Source: Planctobacterium sp965279005
GTDB taxonomy: Bacteria > Pseudomonadota > Gammaproteobacteria > Enterobacterales > Alteromonadaceae
DNA: 64,000 nucleotides
Assembly (NCBI GenBank): GCA_965279005.1
Contig: CBDIHK010000028.1
Span: 516,678-580,677 of the forward strand
Direction of reading: 5' to 3'
Shown here: one piece after another, positions 26,799 to 36,265 of the stretch
How positions within the stretch are numbered: the first letter of the stretch is position 1
How the letters are laid out: each line of letters starts with the position of its first letter
Notes under the pieces: generated by a model
Told to the model about the DNA's origin: nothing
The model's input: only the letters and a program-made list of their open reading frames with translations
The model's database searches: none
Program-made: the position numbers and the translations under genes

Positions 26799-27355
26799 CA
26801 ACGTTAACTTACAAAGCTTTTGAGCTAGCGGATTTTGACCAAGTAATTGCACTTGGCAACCGGGTACATGGTGACAATTACCTAAACCAAGCGTCACTCA
26901 AGCAACTTTACCAAGCAGGCTTCAAAGACGGCATTAATGCCAGTTTGGTAGCCTATGATGGTGAAAAATTAGTTGGCTTTAGGATCACTCTTGCGCCAGG
27001 CCAGTGGCCCATTGATGAGTGGTGCAGTCCCGAGCTTTGGCAATGCCCTGAACCTGAGGTGTGTTATTTTAAATCCAACACAGTCGATGCTAGTTACCGC
27101 GGGCACGGAATTGGTTCGAGCCTGCTTAACAAATCCATAGCACAAGCAAAGCACCAAGGTGCTAAAGCAGGCCTCGCCCATATTTGGCTTGCCAGCCCAG
27201 GTAATAGTGCCTACAAATATTTTGTAAAGTGTGGTGGCGTTCTCGTAAAAGAACACCCAAACCGCTGGTCTAAATGGTGCGAAGACGGGTTTGTTTGCCC
27301 TGTCTGTGGCAATAATTGCACCTGTACCGCCGCCGAAATGATCATCCACTTCTAA
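26795..27355 (+). CDS. GNAT N-acetyltransferase with C-terminal cysteine cluster
   Basis: A 186-residue GNAT-fold acetyltransferase. The acetyl-CoA pyrophosphate loop is TVDASYRGHGIGSSLLNKSI (about residues 99-118), preceded by a beta strand with VCYFKSN. The unusual feature is the C-terminal tail, CPVCGNNCTC (about 169-178), with four cysteines spaced as for a small zinc site. The start is ATG at 26795, which overlaps the previous stop; another ATG lies six bases upstream. The FAD oxidoreductase gene follows 19 bases later, so they may be one operon. Substrate unknown. Confidence 0.82.
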   Translation: MTTLTYKAFELADFDQVIALGNRVHGDNYLNQASLKQLYQAGFKDGINASLVAYDGEKLVGFRITLAPGQWPIDEWCSPELWQCPEPEVCYFKSNTVDASYRGHGIGSSLLNKSIAQAKHQGAKAGLAHIWLASPGNSAYKYFVKCGGVLVKEHPNRWSKWCEDGFVCPVCGNNCTCTAAEMIIHF

Positions 27356-27374
27356 AGTAACTAGTTAAAGTAGT

Positions 27375-28706
27375 ATGTACGACCCCCTAGTTGATAAGCA
27401 GCTAAGGCCATTCCAGGGCTATCCCCCAAGTTATTGGCACCAGCAGACATCAAAGCGAGAAAATTTTGCCCCACTGTCTAACAATTTGGACACCGAGGTC
27501 GCCATCATTGGTGGTGGTTATACAGGCCTTAGCGCCGCGCTAACACTTGCGCAACATGGTGTCAGCTGCGTGCTGCTAGAAGCCAATGAAATCGGTTGGG
27601 GATGCAGCAGCCGCAATGCAGGCTTCATCTTACCCGGCTGCGGACGTTTAGACTATGCCGGCATAGCCGCAAAATATGGATCAGCCACGGCAGAAGCAAC
27701 CATCTCAGAGTACTACGCCGCGCTGGATACTGTGCATGAATTCATTGGCTCCAACGATGTGCAACGCACCCAAGGCGGATATTTGAAAATTGCCCACAAC
27801 CGGGCATTTGCCCAAAAGATGCAATCCGCCTGGCGTGCATTACCGCCCCAATGGCAATCGCAATACCGATGGCTAGGGGCAGCAACGATTAGTAATAGTT
27901 TTATCCCAGGTTACCGCAGCTTTGGTGGCCTCTACCGGGAAGCTGGCCAAGGCTTGAACCCATTTAAACTTGTGCTGGCCCTAGCAGGTACGGCGCGCCA
28001 AAATATGATACCAATATTTTGTAACTCGCCGGTGCAGCGTTGGCAAAAACAACAAAACAAGCATCATTTGCTTTGCAACCAACATAGTGTGCAAGCAGAG
28101 AAAGTCATACTGGCCAGCAATGCTTATGGCCTGCGCCAACTGAGCCAAGTCAGCTATAAACAGTTTCCAGTATTATCCAGTGTATTGGTAACGGCACCAC
28201 TGCCAGCCAAATTAGTAGCCAAGTGGCGCGCCGGGTTAATGGCAATGGACACCCGCTCTTTGAAATACTACTACCGGCTGCTACCAGATAAGCGGTTGCT
28301 TTTCGGTGGCCGCGGCGCCATCACCGGCAAACAAGCCAACACTGGGCGCAGCCAAAACCATTTGCGCAAAGCATTGCATCAATATTTTCCGGAACTAACA
28401 GATATCGCTGTGGAATATTTTTGGAGCGGCTGGGTCAGTGTTTCTGCCGATGATCTGCCCCACATTTGCCGGGACGGTGAAGATCCATCACTGTATTACA
28501 GTACTGGTTACTGTGGTTCTGGGGTTGCCTTTGCCTGCCATGCTGGCAAAAGGCTGGCACAGTTAGTGGTTGGAGAAAACTGGCAGAACCAGGACGCTGT
28601 AATCTATCAAAAACCCATACCAGCTTTTCCTTTCACTCCTTTTCGGCGGATCGGGTTGCGGGCTTACTATGCTTGGCAACGCGGCCTAGATGCCCTAGGC
28701 CGCTAA
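27375..28706 (+). CDS. FAD-dependent oxidoreductase of the DAO family
   Basis: A 443-residue flavoenzyme. The dinucleotide-binding Rossmann motif EVAIIGGGYTGLSAALTLAQ is at about residues 41-60. It is followed by the ribose-contact glutamate at the second strand (LLEANEIGWGCSSRNAGF), which is characteristic of the glycine/D-amino acid oxidase branch. The C-terminal GYCGSGVAFACHAGKRLAQL is the usual FAD-closing segment. Closest known functions in this branch are gamma-glutamylputrescine oxidase and related amine oxidases (PuuB/OrdL). The neighbouring acetyltransferase would fit amine metabolism, which is inference. Confidence 0.86.
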   Translation: MYDPLVDKQLRPFQGYPPSYWHQQTSKRENFAPLSNNLDTEVAIIGGGYTGLSAALTLAQHGVSCVLLEANEIGWGCSSRNAGFILPGCGRLDYAGIAAKYGSATAEATISEYYAALDTVHEFIGSNDVQRTQGGYLKIAHNRAFAQKMQSAWRALPPQWQSQYRWLGAATISNSFIPGYRSFGGLYREAGQGLNPFKLVLALAGTARQNMIPIFCNSPVQRWQKQQNKHHLLCNQHSVQAEKVILASNAYGLRQLSQVSYKQFPVLSSVLVTAPLPAKLVAKWRAGLMAMDTRSLKYYYRLLPDKRLLFGGRGAITGKQANTGRSQNHLRKALHQYFPELTDIAVEYFWSGWVSVSADDLPHICRDGEDPSLYYSTGYCGSGVAFACHAGKRLAQLVVGENWQNQDAVIYQKPIPAFPFTPFRRIGLRAYYAWQRGLDALGR

Positions 28707-28718
28707 TGAAGATAGGGT

Positions 28719-29918
28719 TTAAGCCAACGTTACTTTTGCAAACTTGCGTTTACCCACTTGGTACACGGCGGTGCCCGTTTCACTGACTTGTAGACGCGGA
28801 TCTTGGACTTTTTCACCGTCGATTTTAACCGCACCCTGCTTCACCATGCGCATGGCTTCAGAAGTAGAGCTGACTAATTTAGCCTGCAACAACAAATTGC
28901 CCAGCATTAGGCCCTCTTCTGGCAAGGCAATATCAAGTTGGGGAATGTCGTCTGGAATCGCATTTTTCTGGAACCGGGTAACAAAATCCTGGTGCGCAGC
29001 CTCAGCCGCAGCTTCATCATGGAAGCGGGCAATTATTTCTTTAGCCAATAAAATCTTAACATCACGCGGATTTTTGCCGTCAGCGATATCTTGTTTTAAC
29101 GCCGCCACTTCTTGCAACGGCCGAAAGCTTAACAAATCGTAATAGCGCCACATCAGGTCATCGGAAATTGACATGATTTTACCAAACATATCGTTTGGCG
29201 AGTCCGTGATCCCAATGTAGTTATTCAGGGATTTAGACATTTTCTGCACACCATCCAAGCCTTCCAGTAGCGGCATCATTAACACGCATTGGGGTTTCTG
29301 GCCTTCTTCTTTCTGCAACTCGCGTCCCATTAGCAGGTTAAAGCGCTGGTCGGTACCGCCGAGTTCGACATCGGACTGCAATGCCACCGAGTCCCACCCC
29401 TGCGCTAATGGGTACAAAAACTCATGGATCGCGATGGGCTGGCCATTGGCGTAGCGCTTTTTAAAGTCATCCCGTTCCAACATCCGGGCGACCGTTTGGC
29501 GGGCTGCCAATTTGATCATGCCAGCTGCACCCAGTTTTTCCATCCATTCTGAATTGAAGCGAATAACGGTTTTTTCCGGATCCAGGATCTTAAACACCTG
29601 CTCTTTATAGGTTTCCGCATTGGCTAGGATCTGTTCTTTGGTAAGAGGCTTCCGGGTAGCGTTCTTTCCGGTCGGATCACCAATCATGCCAGTGAAATCA
29701 CCGATCAAAAAGGTAACAATGTGCCCCAGTTGCTGGAAAGTACGTAACTTGTTGATAAGAACAGTGTGCCCAAGGTGCAGGTCAGGTGCTGTGGGATCAA
29801 AACCCGCCTTGATATTGAGTGGTTCGCCAGTCTTGAGCTTCTCAATCAGCTCTTCTTCAATCAAAATTTCATCGGCGCCACGTTTGATTTCTGCCAGGGC
29901 CTGTTGCCAATCAGCCAT
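28719..29918 (-). CDS. tyrS: Tyrosyl-tRNA synthetase
   Basis: Class I synthetase of 399 residues. The HIGH-type motif is H48-L-G-H51, KMSKS is present at about residues 225-229, and an S4 RNA-binding domain closes the protein (about 340-395). The length and the HLGH form correspond to the second bacterial TyrS type, common in marine gammaproteobacteria. A ribosome site AAGGAG sits before the ATG. It is divergent from the M23 peptidase gene and convergent with the oxidoreductase gene, whose stop is 12 bases away. Confidence 0.97.
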   Translation of the reverse strand: MADWQQALAEIKRGADEILIEEELIEKLKTGEPLNIKAGFDPTAPDLHLGHTVLINKLRTFQQLGHIVTFLIGDFTGMIGDPTGKNATRKPLTKEQILANAETYKEQVFKILDPEKTVIRFNSEWMEKLGAAGMIKLAARQTVARMLERDDFKKRYANGQPIAIHEFLYPLAQGWDSVALQSDVELGGTDQRFNLLMGRELQKEEGQKPQCVLMMPLLEGLDGVQKMSKSLNNYIGITDSPNDMFGKIMSISDDLMWRYYDLLSFRPLQEVAALKQDIADGKNPRDVKILLAKEIIARFHDEAAAEAAHQDFVTRFQKNAIPDDIPQLDIALPEEGLMLGNLLLQAKLVSSTSEAMRMVKQGAVKIDGEKVQDPRLQVSETGTAVYQVGKRKFAKVTLA

Positions 29919-30235
29919 TAACTGCTTGCTCCTTATACTTTTAGCGCTGCTAGCGCTGAAGACTTCAAATTTGTAAATTTTTGCGATTTTACTTGGCTTA
30001 GAGGGACTTGCCTAGCGGATTTTCCCTAGAAAATTCAAGGTAATCATTATATTCTTTTGAACATATGCGGCATTCTGCGTTCAAACTTTTGGTCATAGGG
30101 GAATAACTCCTTGAATTAGGCACTCGCTTTAGCCTAATTTGACTTTGCATGAATTGCCCTATAAGAGTTCTCGAAACAAACAAAAGCGCTAACAAAGCCC
30201 GATATATTTAGGGCATTGAAATAAAATAAAATAGT
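29919..30235. other. 317-bp divergent promoter region between tyrS and the M23 peptidase gene
   Basis: A/T-rich, with no supported gene. A 65-codon ORF on the minus strand (29998-30195) has no ribosome site and no recognisable product. Promoters for both flanking genes must lie here. No T-box or other leader structure was recognised. Confidence 0.5.
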
Positions 30236-31873
30236 ATGTTTCAACAAGAATTAAGGCAGGTATATAGCAAACTGCCAAAACAACACAAACTCGCCCTGGC
30301 ATCAGCCCTTGGTCTTGTCACCTTGTTGGTCATCTGGCCAACTGAGTCGCAATCTGGTAATCCTCTAGGTGGCGAGCCAAATGCGCCCGGGCAGAGGGTG
30401 AGCATCCCCCTACCCAATTCAGTTACTGATTTAGCTGAAAACCAAACCGTATATGAACTAGCACCCAGCTCTACGGTGCCAGTAGGTGATGTCGCAATGT
30501 CAGTCGCGTCTATACCAAAAGCAAGCACCGACATTGCTGAACCCGAGGATGTTGTAGAACCTACAACCACAGCTATTGAAGAAGGCGCATCGCTTGAAAT
30601 AGCAAAAGTTGAAACCACAACTTCAGAATTAGAACCTGCGGGCATTGGCCAAGAAAAAATCGAATTAACCATAGACGAATTAATGCACCTGGATTCCTTG
30701 GAACCAGGGATCCGCTACCCATTGGCACTTGACCAAAGCCAAATCCCCGAGCCGGAGCAACTATTCGACAACTTCCAACCCGAATGGGAAAACCATACAG
30801 TGCGCCGCGGTGACACCTTGGCCAAATTGTTTTCCCGCGCCGGTTTCAGTGCCCAGGAAGTCCACCATGTGTCTAGGGCGGGCAACTATGCCAAAAAACT
30901 ATTGCGCATAATGCCAGGTGACGAGTTACGCCTATTACCTTCAGAGTCAGGTGGTTTTGCCGAGTTGGAGTATGAGCACTCACCGACCCAAACACTGAGG
31001 GTCTACCGTGATGGTAGTCGTTTTAAAAGTGAAATGGTCACAAAAGAAGTGTACTCACGCCTTAATTATGCTAGCGGTGAAATTACGTCAAATTTCTGGA
31101 ATGCCGGTGTCCGGGCAGGTATGACCGATAACCAAATTATGTCCTTGGCCACTATTTTTGGTTGGGATATCGACTTTGCCCTGGATATCCGTAAAGGCGA
31201 CCATTTCAATGTTATTTACGAAGAAAATTATATTGATGGTGAATTTGTTGGATACGGCGATATCGTCGCGGCAGAATTTACCAACCAAGGCGAGCAATTT
31301 GCCGCCATCCGCTATACCGATGGCAACTATTACACGCCGGAAGGGCGCAGCATGCGCAAGAGCTTTTTGCGGGCTCCCGTCAACTTCAAATACATCAGTT
31401 CCAACTTCAACCCACGCCGGTTCCACCCAGTCCAGAAACGCATCAAACCACACAATGGCATCGACTATGCCGCGGATGTTGGCACACCGGTAATGTCAGC
31501 GGGCGACGGTAGGGTAACAGCCTCCGGATATAACCGCTTCAACGGTAACTATGTCTTTATCCAGCATGGTGATACCTATGTTACCAAGTACCTGCACCTG
31601 CATAAGCGCAACGTCAAAAAAGGCCAGTGGGTCAAACAAGGCCAGAACATAGGCCAAGTAGGCCGCACCGGCATGGTGACAGGTGCGCACTTGCACTACG
31701 AATTTTTAGTCAACGGCAAGCATAAAAATCCACGTACAGTGAAGTTGCCAAAAGCGCTGCCCATTGCCAAAAAGGAAAAACAAGCCTTCCTGGCCATTGC
31801 GCGTGAGTATCAATCCAAGCTCGACAATAACCGTCGCATCATGCTTGCCATGAACTTACAAACGGCACGTTAA
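30236..31873 (+). CDS. M23 peptidoglycan endopeptidase (OapA-LysM-like-M23)
   Basis: Periplasmic zinc endopeptidase of 545 residues that trims peptidoglycan crosslinks (MepM-like). It has a membrane anchor near residues 20-37 preceded by an OapA-type basic stretch (YSKLPKQHKL) and a long acidic, low-complexity linker (about 45-180). A LysM-like domain with HTVRRGDTLAKLF follows (about 187-250). The M23 core comes last, with H-x-x-x-D in HNGIDYAADVGTPV and H-x-H in GAHLHYEF. Its neighbours tyrS and anmK are the conserved partners of this gene in gammaproteobacteria, and anmK begins 26 bases after its stop, linking murein turnover with recycling. Confidence 0.95.
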   Translation: MFQQELRQVYSKLPKQHKLALASALGLVTLLVIWPTESQSGNPLGGEPNAPGQRVSIPLPNSVTDLAENQTVYELAPSSTVPVGDVAMSVASIPKASTDIAEPEDVVEPTTTAIEEGASLEIAKVETTTSELEPAGIGQEKIELTIDELMHLDSLEPGIRYPLALDQSQIPEPEQLFDNFQPEWENHTVRRGDTLAKLFSRAGFSAQEVHHVSRAGNYAKKLLRIMPGDELRLLPSESGGFAELEYEHSPTQTLRVYRDGSRFKSEMVTKEVYSRLNYASGEITSNFWNAGVRAGMTDNQIMSLATIFGWDIDFALDIRKGDHFNVIYEENYIDGEFVGYGDIVAAEFTNQGEQFAAIRYTDGNYYTPEGRSMRKSFLRAPVNFKYISSNFNPRRFHPVQKRIKPHNGIDYAADVGTPVMSAGDGRVTASGYNRFNGNYVFIQHGDTYVTKYLHLHKRNVKKGQWVKQGQNIGQVGRTGMVTGAHLHYEFLVNGKHKNPRTVKLPKALPIAKKEKQAFLAIAREYQSKLDNNRRIMLAMNLQTAR

Positions 31874-31898
31874 CCCTGTATTGGATAGTAGCCCGACT

Positions 31899-33011
31899 AT
31901 GACAGATTTATATGTAGGCCTGATATCTGGCACCAGTATGGATGGTGTCGATACTGTGGTAGCTGAAATATCACCAAGCGGCGTAAAGACCCTGGGCTTC
32001 AAAACCCTACCCTACCCTGATGATTTATTGAAAGATCTAAAAGCTTTGTGCCGGCCTGCCGCCAACGAAGTGGTGCGCATTGGCCGTGCCGATAGGCAAG
32101 TCGCACAGCATTTTGCCAACGCGACAAACCTGTTGCTGCAAGAGTTAGGCTATTCAGCAGAAGATATCAAGCTGATAGGTAGCCATGGCCAAACCGTGCG
32201 CCACCATCCCAACGGTAAACTGGGTTTTAGTTTGCAACTTGGTGATCCAAATACTATCGCGGTACTGACTGGGATAGATGTAGTGGCCGATTTTAGGCGC
32301 AAGGATATTGCCCTAGGTGGCCAAGGCGCGCCTATGGTTCCGGCATTTCACCAAGCAGCGTTTGCCGACCCGAATGAGAACCGTGTTGTACTCAACATTG
32401 GTGGTATAGCCAATATCACCTACCTCCCAGCAAACCAACCCGGGCAAGTCATGGGTTTTGACACAGGCCCCGGCAATGGATTGATGGACGCTTGGTGTAA
32501 ATTGCATACTGGCCAAGACTACGATGACAGTGGCAAGTGGGCAGCACAAGGTAGGTGCCACAAAATGTTGTTAGGTGCCATGCTGAGCCTGCCTTATTTT
32601 AAAATGGTTCCCCCTAAAAGCACTGGTAGGGAACTATTCAACATAGAATGTTTGCAACAGCAATTGGCTACAATTGGTGACGAGATTGCACCAGAGGATG
32701 TACAAGCCACTTTGCTACAACTGACGGTGCAAAGCATCGCCAACGATATCAAGCGGTTAGATAAAGCCGATGCCATCTATGTCTGCGGTGGCGGCGCCCA
32801 CAATGACGCTCTAATGGCAGCGCTGGCTGAAGCGGTTCCCTTGACCAAGGTCAGCAATACCAAGGACATCGGCATTACCCCAGATGCCGTAGAAGCCCTT
32901 GCCTTCGCTTGGCTCGCCTACGCCTACCAACACGATATCCCGGGCAATATACCGGCTGTAACGGGTGCTAGCCGGGAATCTGTATTGGGTGGGTTATTCA
33001 AATCTAGATGA
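31899..33011 (+). CDS. anmK: Anhydro-N-acetylmuramic acid kinase
   Basis: Converts 1,6-anhydro-N-acetylmuramic acid from peptidoglycan turnover to N-acetylmuramic acid 6-phosphate. The 370-residue product has the phosphate loop GLISGTSMDGVD at about residues 8-19, SHGQTVRHHP, DFRRKDIALGGQGAPMVP with the catalytic Asp, and VLNIGGIANI and GFDTGPGNGLMD. The ATG at 31899 fits family starts; a TTG codon six codons earlier is not needed. It sits behind the M23 peptidase gene, so release and recycling of murein are encoded together. Confidence 0.96.
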   Translation: MTDLYVGLISGTSMDGVDTVVAEISPSGVKTLGFKTLPYPDDLLKDLKALCRPAANEVVRIGRADRQVAQHFANATNLLLQELGYSAEDIKLIGSHGQTVRHHPNGKLGFSLQLGDPNTIAVLTGIDVVADFRRKDIALGGQGAPMVPAFHQAAFADPNENRVVLNIGGIANITYLPANQPGQVMGFDTGPGNGLMDAWCKLHTGQDYDDSGKWAAQGRCHKMLLGAMLSLPYFKMVPPKSTGRELFNIECLQQQLATIGDEIAPEDVQATLLQLTVQSIANDIKRLDKADAIYVCGGGAHNDALMAALAEAVPLTKVSNTKDIGITPDAVEALAFAWLAYAYQHDIPGNIPAVTGASRESVLGGLFKSR

Positions 33012-33015
33012 TAGC

Positions 33016-33043
33016 AAAAAGGGAGGTTCAGGACCTCCCTTTT
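33016..33043. terminator. Bidirectional terminator between anmK and the PLP enzyme gene
   Basis: An 11-bp perfect stem AAAAGGGAGGT (33017-33027) / ACCTCCCTTTT (33033-33043) with a five-base loop. A-runs on the left and T-runs on the right allow it to stop transcription from both convergent genes. Confidence 0.92.
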
Positions 33044-33063
33044 GGCATCGTGGCAACTTACCT

Positions 33064-34887
33064 TTAAGCTACGTCATTGCCTTCAGTCTGATCAAATTCG
33101 CCGTTTAACAGCTGCTGCAAGGGGGCAGTTTCGGCGTAATGCTGCTGGCAGAAACGGTTGGCGACTTCCTGGTATAGCTTGTCCACTGCGTCGGGCGCCA
33201 TAAATTTATCACTAAATCCAGGTTGCATCGGGTCTATGTGCAAACGCGCCACATTAATAAAGTGGGCGATCAACTCTTTAATGTTTTCCGTACCCACTGC
33301 AACCCGCATAGTTGTTAGGAAAATACCTGCATCTTTTTGTTCCTGTTCACCCATTTCAGAATGTGAAGTCAAGGCTGGGCACAGGATAATGGTGTTATTC
33401 TGGCCAATGCTTACTTGGTGGCTAAAGGCAGGCTCTAGGGCATCAAAAAAGCGCACAAAGGTATCCCGATCAAGGCCGGTATCTTCCATATCCAAGGTAA
33501 ACAATGCACAAGGCCAACCGTGGCGCAATTGCTTCTTGCGGATACCCGCATTCATATTGCCTTCGATACTGTGGCAGTGAACTTTTATCTGGGAATGGGA
33601 ATGGAAAAACTCACTCAATACTTGGGTATTGATGCTCTTGGACAAAATGCGCTGTTCCAAGGTTTTCATACCGGTCAACACATCAAAGGCTTTTTCTGAA
33701 TCTAGGAAAGCACCTTTAATGTAATACACATCCCAGAACATGGTGCGTGACCAGTCGTAGTTGTTTTCACAAGCACCTTTGGGCTGGAACATACGCCAGG
33801 TCTCGGCAATTACTACACCTGCGGTAGTGGCGCCGCTGCCACACATATCTTTGGTATAGCTATGCACCACATAGTCAGGACGTTCCCGTTTGTCCGAGCG
33901 TTGTAACGGCTGGTGCAGCACAGGTGTCGCCAAAGTCGAATCCAACATGACCACGTAGTCATCCTGGTGTGCTACCCGACAGATACCCGCGACGTCCAAG
34001 ACATAGCCATGGGGGTTGCAGGGTGATTCGATATAAACATGCAAATCGTTGTCTTGTAGCCTGTTGGCATGCTTTAATTTTACTTCATTTAGGAAAGCTT
34101 CAAATGTGTCAGCGTCATAGCCATCAAACCATTCGATTTGGATGTCCATTCGGTTTTTGCGGGCAAAATAGTCGTGCAACAGTTGGTAGACACCGCCATA
34201 CACATTGCGCGATACAATCAGCACATCACCGTGGGTCAGGACATTGGACAACATGGCATCAATTGCTGCCATGCCTGAGTTGAAGTTCCAAGCCAGATAA
34301 TCGGCGGCATAAGGACCCGCTTCCAGCTCCACGACTGCATTGGCCAAGGAAATATTTGTCGGATTTAATAAACGGGAATAAATCTGGTGCGTCGCCTCTT
34401 TGCCCTGGAACGCATCATCTACCCATTCAGTACAAGCGTAAACATAGGTCGCCGTGCGCACGATAACTGGGGTGGCAGAAAACAGCGCGGTTGTATTGTC
34501 AAACAAAGGGTAATGGGTTTTCGCCACTTGTGAGCCAGTCTGTTGTTGCAGGCTCTGGAAGGTTGCACGGAACGGGTTTTGTAGGGTGTCCAGTACCTTG
34601 GCAATCTGGAAGGACAAAAATTTCTTAGCATTGAAATAGGCTATTTTGTCTTTGCGATCCAATGTGGACAGGGTGCGGTTGGTCACCTGCCACAAGTTGT
34701 TTATATCGATTTGCGCCTGGTACAAGTGGGAAGCCGCATCAAACAGGCTCTTACCATAATCGCTTTCAGGATCGATACCGAAGTGGGCGAGTTGCTCTTC
34801 AGCCAACTGGGAAACCGAGGTGGCGGTAGTGGAATTGCGTTTAGGGGACAAGACCTTGGCTTGTTGGATTTGTTCTGGCATTTGCAT
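33064..34887 (-). CDS. PLP-dependent enzyme of the Cys/Met metabolism family, long form
   Basis: Fold-type I PLP enzyme related to cystathionine gamma-synthase and O-acetylhomoserine lyase. Core landmarks are AWNFNSGMAAIDAMLSN, VSRNVYGGVYQLL, YIESPCNPHGYVLDV, VMLDSTLATPVLHQPL and the PLP-lysine segment HSYTKDMCGSG. At about 607 residues it is roughly 200 longer than the usual enzyme, through an N-terminal helical extension of about 140 residues and insertions. The ATG at 34887 is preferred to a GTG three codons earlier. The reaction is not assigned. It stands alone. Confidence 0.85.
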   Translation of the reverse strand: MQMPEQIQQAKVLSPKRNSTTATSVSQLAEEQLAHFGIDPESDYGKSLFDAASHLYQAQIDINNLWQVTNRTLSTLDRKDKIAYFNAKKFLSFQIAKVLDTLQNPFRATFQSLQQQTGSQVAKTHYPLFDNTTALFSATPVIVRTATYVYACTEWVDDAFQGKEATHQIYSRLLNPTNISLANAVVELEAGPYAADYLAWNFNSGMAAIDAMLSNVLTHGDVLIVSRNVYGGVYQLLHDYFARKNRMDIQIEWFDGYDADTFEAFLNEVKLKHANRLQDNDLHVYIESPCNPHGYVLDVAGICRVAHQDDYVVMLDSTLATPVLHQPLQRSDKRERPDYVVHSYTKDMCGSGATTAGVVIAETWRMFQPKGACENNYDWSRTMFWDVYYIKGAFLDSEKAFDVLTGMKTLEQRILSKSINTQVLSEFFHSHSQIKVHCHSIEGNMNAGIRKKQLRHGWPCALFTLDMEDTGLDRDTFVRFFDALEPAFSHQVSIGQNNTIILCPALTSHSEMGEQEQKDAGIFLTTMRVAVGTENIKELIAHFINVARLHIDPMQPGFSDKFMAPDAVDKLYQEVANRFCQQHYAETAPLQQLLNGEFDQTEGNDVA

Positions 34888-35185
34888 AGTAATCACTGCT
34901 CGTTTTTATCATTTGGCAGCGTTTTACCGCCAAAGATTCAATCAGCCAAGCTCTAGCGTGCATTTAACCAGGGGCGAATCCAGGCAACTAAAGTTTACAT
35001 TCGATTAACAAAGTGGTGCGTTTTTAACCCATAAATGAGCCATATCTTAATAAAAACATCTGAAATAGACTGCACATGTTAGCAAAGTGTAAAAATTAGG
35101 TGGCTTAGCCTCGCAATAAATATGACTTTTAATGGTAGTTTTGGCCGCTATCCATGCGCAAACACAAGCTTAATGCGCCATAACA

Positions 35186-36181
35186 TTAATTGAGCTGAGC
35201 CGCGTCCTGGAACTGCATCAACCAGTTTTCAATAACGCCACTGTCTTCGTTGTCAAAGGCTATTAGGCTGCCATGGCTACGCTGCGGAAATTTAACTACC
35301 TGTAGCGAGCCTTGGTGCAGGTGGGCAAAATAACCTGGCGGTGAAACCGCATCGACATCAGAGTTAACCACTAATACCGGTTTGGAAACTCCCGCTAACT
35401 TGCTGGCAATGTCAGTGTCAGCAAGGGTGACGCCTGCCTGTGCCATGGAAGTGGCTACAATTTCATCCATTGAGGATGCCAAGAACCGGTTCAATACCGG
35501 AGCTTTACCGGCAAAGTAAGCTTTAGAGGATTGGTCAAAACGGGTCATGGGGGCTAGCAATATAGCCCCGTCCACATATTCAGAAGCCACCAATAAATTG
35601 GTAGCAGGTAACGCCCCCATAGAATGGCCAACAGCGACAACAGGCCCTTTAAGGTCAGCATTCGATTCGAGCTGCCGCAAAATAGCATTAATTGAGGTGT
35701 GTTCTTTTGCACCAAACACAAAAGGCTGCTGTGAATCACCATGGCCATGTAAGTCGGGTATCACAACGGACATGCCAATGGAGCGGAAGTAAATGGCAGT
35801 TGCCATCATGACTTCTTTGGATCCGCCGAATCCATGGATCAATACAGCAGTACCATTGATGCGGTTAAACCCCGCCGCCATTGCCCGGTAGGAAATATGG
35901 TTCTCGACGCCATTGCCAACCGCATGGATGTTGTAAAAGACATTGCCACCCTCTGGAAAATCAGTTGGCTTATAGGATTTGGCGTATAAATAGGAATAGC
36001 AAGACTGGCTGTCCGCACCACAATACTGCCTGGTTTCGATGTTTAAATCTTCAGGAGCCAGCGGCAGCAAGTTTTCAGAAAAATAAGTAGATGGGTTGGA
36101 CAATACATGGGAGCCAAGGGAAGTGCAGCCGCTTAGCCACAGCAACCCAACCAAAACCAAAAATGCCTTTTTCAACTTCAT
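35186..36181 (-). CDS. Alpha/beta hydrolase lipoprotein
   Basis: A 331-residue predicted lipoprotein (signal peptide ending LLWLSGC, Cys19) with an alpha/beta hydrolase domain. The oxyanion region is VLIHGFGGSKEVM, the nucleophile elbow is GHSMG in VVAVGHSMGALPA, an acidic residue follows in VVNSDVDAVSPPGYF, and the catalytic His is near PQRSHGSLIAF. It is anchored in the cell envelope and probably hydrolyses esters or lysophospholipids. Substrate unknown. The stretch 34888-35185 beside it holds nothing recognisable. Confidence 0.86.
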   Translation of the reverse strand: MKLKKAFLVLVGLLWLSGCTSLGSHVLSNPSTYFSENLLPLAPEDLNIETRQYCGADSQSCYSYLYAKSYKPTDFPEGGNVFYNIHAVGNGVENHISYRAMAAGFNRINGTAVLIHGFGGSKEVMMATAIYFRSIGMSVVIPDLHGHGDSQQPFVFGAKEHTSINAILRQLESNADLKGPVVAVGHSMGALPATNLLVASEYVDGAILLAPMTRFDQSSKAYFAGKAPVLNRFLASSMDEIVATSMAQAGVTLADTDIASKLAGVSKPVLVVNSDVDAVSPPGYFAHLHQGSLQVVKFPQRSHGSLIAFDNEDSGVIENWLMQFQDAAQLN

Positions 36182-36265
36182 TGCAGCTCCTTGCCAATAT
36201 CAATGGGAAAGTCCTAACGCAGCAATGTTAGCAGCTTATGGTTAAATAGGCACCGGCCAAACCCG

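Noticed and set aside
29998..30195. 65-codon minus-strand ORF between tyrS and the M23 peptidase
   Set aside because: No ribosome site, no domain, and composition like spacer DNA; it is in the divergent promoter region.
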